From Nitrospina sp. (GTDB taxonomy: Bacteria; Nitrospinota; Nitrospinia; Nitrospinales; JACRGP01), in contig JACAVV010000008.1 of assembly GCA_024648695.1 (NCBI GenBank), positions 124,001 through 188,000 on the forward strand: a stretch of DNA of 64,000 nucleotides, given 5' to 3'. Positions 38,216 to 44,772 of this stretch are shown here, one piece after another; the stretch's first letter is position 1, and each line of letters begins with the position of its first letter. The notes beneath the pieces are model-generated. The model was not told the origin of the DNA. It saw only the letters and a program-made list of their open reading frames with translations, and ran no database searches. Position numbers and translations under genes: made by a program.

Positions 38216-39768
38216 TTCGGATTTTGAATTTTCTTATTTTCCTGGTTTTGGTTTTCCCACCGGCGATCCATGCACAATCGGAATCCTTGCAAAAGCAGAT
38301 CCTTGAAGTCCACTCGCTCCTGGATCAATGGCAAATAGAAGACGCCGAGCGTTTGACATCTACCCTCATGGAAAAACATTCCGATATGGGGGATGTGCAT
38401 TTTCTCAATGGGAAAGTGGCCTTCTTTAAAGGCAATTATGAATTTGCCTCGGAAACTTTCAAGCGAATCGATGCCGGTCCGCAATGGATCAAGGACTTTG
38501 TTCATTTGGTTGAAGAAACCAGGGAGGCTACTTCCGGTTTTGTCCAGCAGGAGTCGGAACACTTTGTGTTTCGTTTTCGTGAAGGTCCCGATGAAATTCT
38601 GGTTCATTATGCGAAGGAAGTTTTGGAGCGGTCCTATAAGGTGTTGGGAGAACTGTTCGAGTATTTTCCAAAAGAAAAAGTAATCGTGGAGTTTTACCCC
38701 GACCGCGAGCCTTTTTCCCGTATATCTCCACTGACCTTGAAAGACATCGTTACCTCCGGAACTGTTGCCCTGTGTAAATACAATCGCTTGATGATGATTT
38801 CACCGGCCTCTCTGGTTCGTGGTTACAACTGGATGGACACCCTGAGCCATGAGTACATTCATTATCTGTTGGCGAGGAAAAGCCGCAACAACGTTCCCTT
38901 ATGGATCAATGAAGGCATTGCCAAATATTTTGAGTCACGCTGGCGAGAGGATAAGGAGTTTCTGGAACCGATTGGAAAAACCGTATTGACCCGCGGGCTG
39001 GACAATGATTATCTGATTGCTCTCGAAGACATGATGCCGTCACTGGCCAAACTGAAAACCGCTGAGGATGTGCAACTCGCTTATGCCCAGGTAGCGACCA
39101 TGGTGGATTTTCTGGTCACAACCAAAGGGGAGTCGGTCATTGCAGAGATGTTGTCAGGTCTGGCAGAGAACCCCGAGTTTCAGCCGGTGTTTGAGGAGGT
39201 GTCTGGACTCGATTTGAAGTCGTTTCAAAAAGAATGGAAACCTTTTATCAAGGAAAAAAAATGGGATACCATTCCCGGATTGAAGGTGCTTCAGTTTCAA
39301 TTTAAAAAGGATCGTTCTGAGGATGGTGAAGAAAAAGATTACAGCGAACTGGACACTCAAAAGGCCCAGGACCATGCGCTGTTGGGGGATATTTTAAAGT
39401 CTCGGAATTATGTGGATGCCGCGATCATGGAGTACCAAAAGGCTCTGAAATCCACTCCCAGCTTTTCACCCATCCTTCACAACAAGCTGGCAGGAACCTT
39501 GATAATGACGAAGGAGTATTCCAAGGCTGAGACCTTTTTAAATGAAAGCTTGAAATATTATCCACAGTTTCACACCACTCTCACCAATTTGGGTGAAGTT
39601 CATTTATTGAAAGGGAACCACGAAACCGCCGCAGATTATTTTGAAAAGGCGATCCGGGTCAACCCCTTCAATCCTTTTGTGCACCAAAGGCTGATAACGA
39701 TTCGCAGTAAACTCGGTCAAAAAAACAGGGAGAAACTGCAAGTGCGGTTGTATCAAAAATTGGGATAG
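38212..39768 (+). CDS. Secreted gluzincin (peptidase MA-like) with TPR repeats
   Basis: 518 residues. Signal peptide (about 1-22). Helical N-terminal repeats come first, then a zinc protease domain with HEYIH (His213, Glu214, His217) and the third ligand Glu234 in WINEGIAKYF. That is the gluzincin pattern of the peptidase_MA_2 family. The C-terminal 150 residues are TPR-like helices (YVDAAIMEYQKALKSTPSFS; YSKAETFLNESLKYYP; ETAADYFEKAIRVNP). It overlaps the preceding gene (ATGA) and is followed by moxR. It probably acts in the periplasm on proteins handled by the complex. Confidence 0.82.
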   Translation: MIRILNFLIFLVLVFPPAIHAQSESLQKQILEVHSLLDQWQIEDAERLTSTLMEKHSDMGDVHFLNGKVAFFKGNYEFASETFKRIDAGPQWIKDFVHLVEETREATSGFVQQESEHFVFRFREGPDEILVHYAKEVLERSYKVLGELFEYFPKEKVIVEFYPDREPFSRISPLTLKDIVTSGTVALCKYNRLMMISPASLVRGYNWMDTLSHEYIHYLLARKSRNNVPLWINEGIAKYFESRWREDKEFLEPIGKTVLTRGLDNDYLIALEDMMPSLAKLKTAEDVQLAYAQVATMVDFLVTTKGESVIAEMLSGLAENPEFQPVFEEVSGLDLKSFQKEWKPFIKEKKWDTIPGLKVLQFQFKKDRSEDGEEKDYSELDTQKAQDHALLGDILKSRNYVDAAIMEYQKALKSTPSFSPILHNKLAGTLIMTKEYSKAETFLNESLKYYPQFHTTLTNLGEVHLLKGNHETAADYFEKAIRVNPFNPFVHQRLITIRSKLGQKNREKLQVRLYQKLG

Positions 39769-39842
39769 ATTACAATCGACAGTCGCGGCTCTTTCTTCAG
39801 CAGGATCAAAGCCCCCTTTCAATAATTTTATAGAGGTCATTG

Positions 39843-40829
39843 ATGGACGATTTGGATTTGGCCAGAGAATTTCTGGAAGCCAAAGAACAAGTGATTCGGG
39901 AAATTCGCAAAGTTATAGTTGGACAGGATGATGTGATCGAAAACCTGTTGATCGCCTTGTTTTCCAAAGGTCACTGCCTGTTTGTAGGTGTGCCCGGATT
40001 GGCAAAAACCTTGCTCGTAAGCACTCTTGCGGAAATTTTGCATTTGAAATTCAGCCGAATTCAATTCACTCCCGACTTGATGCCTTCGGATATCACCGGC
40101 ACCGATATTTTATACGAAGACCACTCGACGGGAAAGCGAGATTTCCAATTCATTCGCGGTCCCATTTTTGCCAATATCATTCTTGCTGATGAGATCAACC
40201 GGACTCCACCCAAAACCCAGGCGGCTTTGTTACAGGCCATGCAGGAGCATCAGGTAACGGTAGGGGGAAACACATACCAGGCCGATCAGCCTTTTCTGGT
40301 TTTTGCCACGCAAAATCCTATCGAGCACGAAGGAACCTATCCTTTGCCGGAAGCTCAGTTAGACCGGTTCATGTTCATGATCAATGTGGAGTACCCGTCC
40401 AAAGAAGAGGAAGTGAAGATCGCTTTGTCCACTACCTCGGGAGTCAAACCCGATTTGAATATTGTAATGCGTTCCGAGAAGGTGATTGAGCTTCAACAAT
40501 TGGTTCCAAAAGTTCCCGTTTCCGAGCATATTGCGAAATATGCCGTGGAATTGGTACAGTCCACCCGCCCGCAAAACGGGGGGACGCCGGATTTTATCAA
40601 TGAATGGATTCATTGGGGAGCGGGACCGCGTGCATCGCAATATCTTATCCTTGCTGCAAAAACTCGAGCACTTTTAAACAATCGGGTCAGTGCCACCATA
40701 GAAGATATTAAAAGTGTTGCCCGGCAAGTCCTGGAACATCGGCTAATACTGAATTTCAAGGCAGAAGCGGAAAATGTCAAAGCCCTCGACATTATTGACA
40801 AGCTGATCGAAACGGTGAAGGTTCAATAA
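39843..40829 (+). CDS. MoxR-family AAA ATPase
   Basis: 328 residues from the ATG at 39843 (AGAGGT upstream). Walker A is GVPGLAKTLL, Walker B is ILADEINRTPPKTQAALLQAMQ, sensor 1 is FATQNPIEHEGTYPLPEAQL, and the C-terminal lid has GAGPRASQYLILAAK. MoxR proteins act as chaperone-like ATPases, usually with von Willebrand factor A or DUF58 partners. None is present in this window downstream; instead the partners encoded upstream are a DUF4175-like giant and a protease. Confidence 0.93.
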   Translation: MDDLDLAREFLEAKEQVIREIRKVIVGQDDVIENLLIALFSKGHCLFVGVPGLAKTLLVSTLAEILHLKFSRIQFTPDLMPSDITGTDILYEDHSTGKRDFQFIRGPIFANIILADEINRTPPKTQAALLQAMQEHQVTVGGNTYQADQPFLVFATQNPIEHEGTYPLPEAQLDRFMFMINVEYPSKEEEVKIALSTTSGVKPDLNIVMRSEKVIELQQLVPKVPVSEHIAKYAVELVQSTRPQNGGTPDFINEWIHWGAGPRASQYLILAAKTRALLNNRVSATIEDIKSVARQVLEHRLILNFKAEAENVKALDIIDKLIETVKVQ

Positions 40830-40857
40830 AAAATGGACAGGCCCAACGGACCTGCCC
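40827..40857 (-). terminator. Terminator of the 315-residue repeat protein gene
   Basis: On the minus strand GGGCAGG (40857-40851) pairs with CCTGTCC (40841-40835), one G-U pair, followed by ATTTTTTAT. Confidence 0.65.
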
Positions 40858-40883
40858 GAATTTAAACGATCAAAATAAGCGGA

Positions 40884-41831
40884 TTACTGTCCGGAAATAT
40901 GTCCCGTACTACCACCGGACGATCCTGAAATATGACCCGAACCGGAGTCCACAGTCACTCCGGATACGTGTGATGAAACCGGTTCCTCATAGCCTCCGGT
41001 TTCTCGGGTTTCTTCCGGAGGACTGATGATTCCGCTGATTCCTGAAACATGTTGGCTTTCCGAACCGCTTGAGCCGGAAATATGGCCCGAACCTGGGTTC
41101 ACATGCCTGCCAGAAACGTGGGTTTCAGGGATTCTTTCGAGGCCACCGGTTTCACGGTGTTCTTCCTGACCACCTGTTTCTCCGCGGTTTCCTCTTCGGG
41201 CTCTTCGTTTTTCACGCCTTTCGCCTCGTTCTTCCCTTCGTTCATTTCTTCTTTCTTTAAATTCTTCTCGCCGGTTGCTTCTTCTCTCACCATATTCCTC
41301 GCGGCGATTTTTTCTTCTTTCACCGAATTCTTCACGACGATTACTTCGCCTTTCTTTCCTTTTTCCGCGGAATTCTTCACGGTTGGAGCGCATTTTTTCA
41401 CGAAACTCTTCTCTGGCTTCACCCACTTTACCCCTGTATTCTCTCCGGGCTTCCCGTTTGTTTTCTCTGTATTCGCCTCTTCCTTCCCGTCCTTCTTCCC
41501 GATACCTGTCTTTAGCATCTCGCTTTTTTTCACGAAACCTGTCCTTGGCATCTCGCTTCTTTTCCCGGAACTTGTCTTTGGCGTCCCGCTTTTTCTCTCT
41601 AAATTTATCTCGACCCTTCCTTCTTTTTTCACGATCATTATCAGCCAAAATAAGTTTATCTGGATTCAAATCATGAATTTGCACATAGCTATTAGGCAGG
41701 GAACTGCTGGGGAAGGCGTTACCTGCTGAGAAAGTGTCAATTCCCTTGGCAAACATGGGGACCGCAAATAAAATAATTCCGGTAAGACATAGTCCGAAAA
41801 TCAATACTGATTTAATTTTTTGACTCATCAA
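40884..41831 (-). CDS. Secreted hendecad-helix and HISG-repeat protein, larger paralogue
   Basis: 315 residues, no known family. Signal peptide about 1-29 (FGLCLTGIILFAVPMFAKG). A linker ends in LILADNDREKRRK, and residues about 65-216 are one uninterrupted Arg/Lys/Glu/Asp helix. Aromatics recur every 11 residues (77, 88, 99, 110, 121, 132, 143, 154; then, after a phase slip, 169, 180, 191), and three near-perfect 11-residue copies of KFREKKRDAKD lie at 76-108. The C-terminal part is two copies of an ETGG...HVSG...GSGHISGSSG unit (227-256 and 277-315) ending GHISGQ. It looks like a long stiff rod with a Gly/Ser/His-rich tip, exported to the periplasm or surface. The smaller paralogue lies immediately upstream. 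Confidence 0.75.
   Translation of the reverse strand: MMSQKIKSVLIFGLCLTGIILFAVPMFAKGIDTFSAGNAFPSSSLPNSYVQIHDLNPDKLILADNDREKRRKGRDKFREKKRDAKDKFREKKRDAKDRFREKKRDAKDRYREEGREGRGEYRENKREARREYRGKVGEAREEFREKMRSNREEFRGKRKERRSNRREEFGERRKNRREEYGERRSNRREEFKERRNERREERGERREKRRARRGNRGETGGQEEHRETGGLERIPETHVSGRHVNPGSGHISGSSGSESQHVSGISGIISPPEETRETGGYEEPVSSHVSGVTVDSGSGHISGSSGGSTGHISGQ
41508..41606 (-). repeat. Three 33-bp tandem repeats within the larger paralogue
   Basis: Codons 76-108 are three nearly identical 11-codon units (FREKKRDAKD plus one Lys/Arg). More diverged units continue towards the 3' end. Confidence 0.7.
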
Positions 41832-41886
41832 ATTTTCTCCTGAAATAAAAGATGGAAAAAAGACCTTCTTTTAAGTATAGCCACAA
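41832..41886 (-). promoter_or_regulatory. Conserved leader and -10 of the larger HISG-repeat gene
   Basis: On the minus strand there is TATACT (complement of AGTATA 41874-41879), then GAAGGTCT (41868-41861), CCATC and TTTCAGGAGAA just before the ATG. The same blocks occur in the same order ahead of the paralogue at 42515, supporting a shared promoter and leader. Confidence 0.5.
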
Positions 41887-41912
41887 TCCATTGTTGTTTC
41901 AGATAATTATAT

Positions 41913-41948
41913 AAAAAAAGGGCAAGCCCTAAAAAAAAAGGCTTGCCC
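41913..41948 (-). terminator. Terminator of the 177-residue repeat protein gene
   Basis: On the minus strand GGGCAAGCC (41948-41940) pairs with GGCTTGCCC (41928-41920) across a T-rich loop and is followed by seven T. The flank TTTAAATTCGGGCA matches that of the neighbouring paralogue's terminator. Confidence 0.8.
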
Positions 41949-41981
41949 GAATTTAAAATTTGAGAAAACTCAAAGAGTGTC

Positions 41982-42515
41982 TTATTGACCGGAAATATGG
42001 CCTGTAGTGCTACCTCCGGAGGACCCCGAAATATGACCCGAACCAGGGCTCACCTGCGCTCCCGAAACATGGGGAGATGGAGGAGTTTCTTCTGTACCTC
42101 CCGTTTCCACGGGTCCCACTTCACCGGACCCTTTTCTTCTTTCACGGAGTTGTTTTCTCTTTTCCATCATATCCTTTCGCCTACTTTCGCGTCTTTCATT
42201 TCTTTTTAGTCTGCGTTCTTCACGAATCGATTTCATATCATCTCGATATTCTTCCCTCGCTTCTCGCTTTTTATCGCGAAATTCTTTTATTGCATCTTTT
42301 CTTCGATCACGATGATCATTGTCAGCTAATATAAGCGGATGCGAATTAATTTCCTGCCTCTCTACCTGGCCAAAAGTTTCTGCCTTTGAGGGCGAAACCA
42401 ACACACCTTCATCACTAAAAGACCCTGACCCTTTAGCAAATGAAGGTCCTGCTAAAAACACCGATCCGGAAACCAAAAGTCCCAAAACCAAAGCTTTATT
42501 CTTTTTCTGGCACAT
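41982..42515 (-). CDS. Secreted hendecad-helix and HISG-repeat protein, smaller paralogue
   Basis: 177 residues with the same architecture as its neighbour. Signal peptide about 1-28 (VLGLLVSGSVFLAGPSFAKG). The shared LILADNDHRDRRK motif follows, then a short charged helix (about 65-130) with aromatics at 79 and 90 (11 apart). One C-terminal unit, ETGGTEETPPSPHVSG then PGSGHISGSSGG, ends GHISGQ. It has its own terminator, so the two genes are separate units that arose by duplication. No function can be assigned; shared expression is suggested by the matching leaders. Confidence 0.72.
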   Translation of the reverse strand: MCQKKNKALVLGLLVSGSVFLAGPSFAKGSGSFSDEGVLVSPSKAETFGQVERQEINSHPLILADNDHRDRRKDAIKEFRDKKREAREEYRDDMKSIREERRLKRNERRESRRKDMMEKRKQLRERRKGSGEVGPVETGGTEETPPSPHVSGAQVSPGSGHISGSSGGSTTGHISGQ

Positions 42516-42576
42516 CTACAATTCTCCTGAAAGGATGGATGGGTAAACTAAGACCTTCGATTTAGTATATCTACAA
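42516..42576 (-). promoter_or_regulatory. Conserved leader and -10 of the smaller HISG-repeat gene
   Basis: On the minus strand there is ATTGTAGATATACTAAATC with TATACT (complement of 42564-42569), then GAAGGTCT (42558-42551), CCATC and TTTCAGGAGAA before the ATG. The order is the same as at 41832-41886. Confidence 0.5.
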
Positions 42577-42657
42577 TTAATTCTAAATGCAGAAAAATTT
42601 CCACTAAAAAGTGAATATTTAAACATTCTCAAAAAACAGTCCATTGAAAATTCTATC

Positions 42658-44358
42658 TCAGTTCGTTCCACTCACTGCGGCAGTTTTTACTGCCCTGGAA
42701 TCCTGCATATCCCCCACAAATTCCATAGCAAATCCAGTAGAAGTGCCCTGAACTACGACTGCGCCCCACATGCTTAAAAAGGTGATGTCGGGAAAGCCTC
42801 TTCCTGTACTCTGGTTATTGCCGGGGAAAGAAAGGGGAGCCCTGGATTGCGGCTTAAAAACCAATTGCCCGAAACTGGAACCGGAGGTGCCGAGAATAAA
42901 CTCGGCATCCGGCACGTTGGTTGGATTGATCACGGGATTGTTTTCGCCAACAATAAATATCCGACGGTTGGAATTGGAATTTATAGTGAACTCAATTTCG
43001 CCGAATAGATCGGATCCATTTTCTTTGACCGCCTGAACGACCAGTCCAATTTGAGAATTCATCCCGGAAAGGGAAGGGTGGCTCACATTTAAAAACGTAT
43101 AGGTTTGAGTGTCCGATTGCCAATAAGGTGAAATCACATTGTTTCGGCTACTGCGATCAAAGGGAGTTCCGGAAACATTCGTTTGTCGTATTCGGTAAAT
43201 GGCCCCGTTGGATTGCACATCGGCGACATACAATTCCCCATTTTCATCTTCACCAAAAGCACTGATGGAGATAGAACTGTCCAGCAGGTCGCGAGTATCC
43301 CAGGTATTGGTCGAATTTAAAGTAGCCCCACGAATGATTCCGGTACAAAAGTCACCATAAAAATACACGCCATTCATTTTCGGGTAACGTTTGCCCCGAT
43401 AGCGATATCCACCGGTAACTGAACAATCACCACCATCATGGTTGTATTCCAGAACAGGAAGTACCAAACTTCCATCGTTACAATTTGAGGAAGGATTGAA
43501 ACAATTGGACCCTTCCATCAATCGCCAACCATAATTTTCTCCACCAGAACTGGAAGCCGATTGGAAATCAATCTCTTCGATATCACCTTGTCCGACATCA
43601 CCGATAAACATATCGTGCGTCTCACGGTCAAAAGAAAAACGCCAGGGATTGCGCAAACCATAGGCCCAAATTTCTTCGCGGGCTCCGGCGGTTCCTACAA
43701 AAGGGTTTGAAGAAGGAATGGCAAAAGGCGAACCGCTGTCCACATCAATTCTTAAAATTTTACCGAGCAGATCTCCCAGATCCTGCCCACGATTATTCGG
43801 ATCGTTGGAGGACCCCCCATCGCCGGTGGAAATATATAAAAACCCGTCATTGCCAAATTGCAACTGACCTCCATTATGATTTGAAAAGGGCTGATCTATT
43901 GTCAATAGAATCGATTCGGAACTGCTGTCTGCCAATTGCGGATTGCTGGATACAGAGAACCTCGAGACCACAGTATTTCCATTTGAATCTGTATAATCGA
44001 CATAGAAAAAACCATTGCTTGAATAATTGGGATGGAAAGCTACGCTGAACAAACCTCTCTCAAATCCGGATGTGATTTGAGAACTGATATCCAAAAAAGG
44101 CTGGGGAAGGCTTTGGTTGCCGTCAAATATCAATATTTGCCCCCCCTGGGTTGTGATGAACAGCCGGCCCGATTTGTCGCCAGCGTGAGTGATGGCTATT
44201 GGACTGTTAATGTTATTTGCAACCAATTCGATCTCAATTCCAAGGTCGGATAAAGGAGTGAGCGCTTGTGATGAAGATACTGTTCCAAGTAAAACTATTA
44301 AAGCTATCCAATATTTAAAAATATTGAGCGCTCTGGTTTTTATTGATTTGGTTTCCAT
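42658..44358 (-). CDS. PQQ-dependent sugar dehydrogenase with extra C-terminal domain
   Basis: 566 residues. Signal peptide about 1-32. Residues 40-395 are a soluble glucose/sorbosone dehydrogenase beta-propeller (GSDH). Landmarks are RGLFSVAFHPNY, the catalytic His161 in SNHNGGQLQFGNDG plus LYISTGDGG, WAYGLRNPWRFSFD, and GGYRYRGKRYP. Such enzymes oxidise sugars or aldehydes with PQQ in the periplasm or outside the cell. Residues 406-553 are an additional domain not part of the family (ISPYWQSDTQTYTFL to GFAMEFVGD). It recurs at the N-terminus of the giant YD protein at 58979. The gene stands alone. Confidence 0.85.
   Translation of the reverse strand: METKSIKTRALNIFKYWIALIVLLGTVSSSQALTPLSDLGIEIELVANNINSPIAITHAGDKSGRLFITTQGGQILIFDGNQSLPQPFLDISSQITSGFERGLFSVAFHPNYSSNGFFYVDYTDSNGNTVVSRFSVSSNPQLADSSSESILLTIDQPFSNHNGGQLQFGNDGFLYISTGDGGSSNDPNNRGQDLGDLLGKILRIDVDSGSPFAIPSSNPFVGTAGAREEIWAYGLRNPWRFSFDRETHDMFIGDVGQGDIEEIDFQSASSSGGENYGWRLMEGSNCFNPSSNCNDGSLVLPVLEYNHDGGDCSVTGGYRYRGKRYPKMNGVYFYGDFCTGIIRGATLNSTNTWDTRDLLDSSISISAFGEDENGELYVADVQSNGAIYRIRQTNVSGTPFDRSSRNNVISPYWQSDTQTYTFLNVSHPSLSGMNSQIGLVVQAVKENGSDLFGEIEFTINSNSNRRIFIVGENNPVINPTNVPDAEFILGTSGSSFGQLVFKPQSRAPLSFPGNNQSTGRGFPDITFLSMWGAVVVQGTSTGFAMEFVGDMQDSRAVKTAAVSGTN
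42700..43143 (-). other. Shared unknown domain, copy 1 (C-terminal in the sugar dehydrogenase)
   Basis: Residues 406-553. Landmarks are VISPYWQSDTQTYTFLNVSH, MNSQIGLVVQA, FIVGENNPVINP, FGQLVFKP, GRGFPDITFLSMWGAVVVQG and STGFAMEFVGD. Copy 2 is at 58434-58898. Confidence 0.7.
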
Positions 44359-44604
44359 GAAATGAATCCTTGTAATATGTGGGGTATTTATTAAAAAAGC
44401 TAAATGAAATATTTTTAAATTTTACATCTAATACCTTTGTATTGCAGTAATTGAAATAAGAAAAGATGTTTTAAAGCTACGAATGCTTTATAATAAAAAA
44501 CAGGAAATACACCAACTTAAAACCAATCATTTTTATATAAATAGAGGAATTTGAATTGCACCCAAAAAGGATGTTTTTTAAAAATTTCCTCTAAAGAACC
44601 CTAA
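44359..44604. other. AT-rich intergenic region upstream of the sugar dehydrogenase and rnr
   Basis: No reading frame or convincing promoter seen. It is the divergent start region; the structured hairpin at 44605-44677 follows. Confidence 0.4.
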
Positions 44605-44677
44605 GGCGGATCCCGCCCACCAGGCTCTTTCAACAAATACTTTTCTCTCCTGGTGGCCGGTTTCCGCCGGTTTTTTT
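44605..44677 (+). terminator. Large hairpin with T run ahead of rnr
   Basis: Outer arms GGCGGA (44605-44610) and TCCGCC (44663-44668) enclose inner arms CCACCAGG (44617-44624) and CCTGGTGG (44649-44656). Seven T follow at 44671-44677. There is no plus-strand gene upstream, so this would end a small RNA or act as an attenuator in the rnr leader. Confidence 0.5.
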
Positions 44678-44772
44678 AAAGGGGTTAAACTATTTTCCTT
44701 TTCTATTTATTTTATCGGCAATATTTGGGCCAATCATAGCTCTTTCCAGCCTCTCCATGCTTCAGACCATTT

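Noticed and set aside
41508-41606. Regular 33-bp repeats as a possible CRISPR array
   Set aside because: The repeats are contiguous without unique spacers, keep the reading frame and encode a protein repeat.
41082-41729. 215-codon open frame on the plus strand across the repeat-protein gene
   Set aside because: Low-complexity Phe/Ser/Pro translation is the antisense shadow of Arg/Glu-rich codons; the minus-strand frame has signal peptide, leader and terminator.
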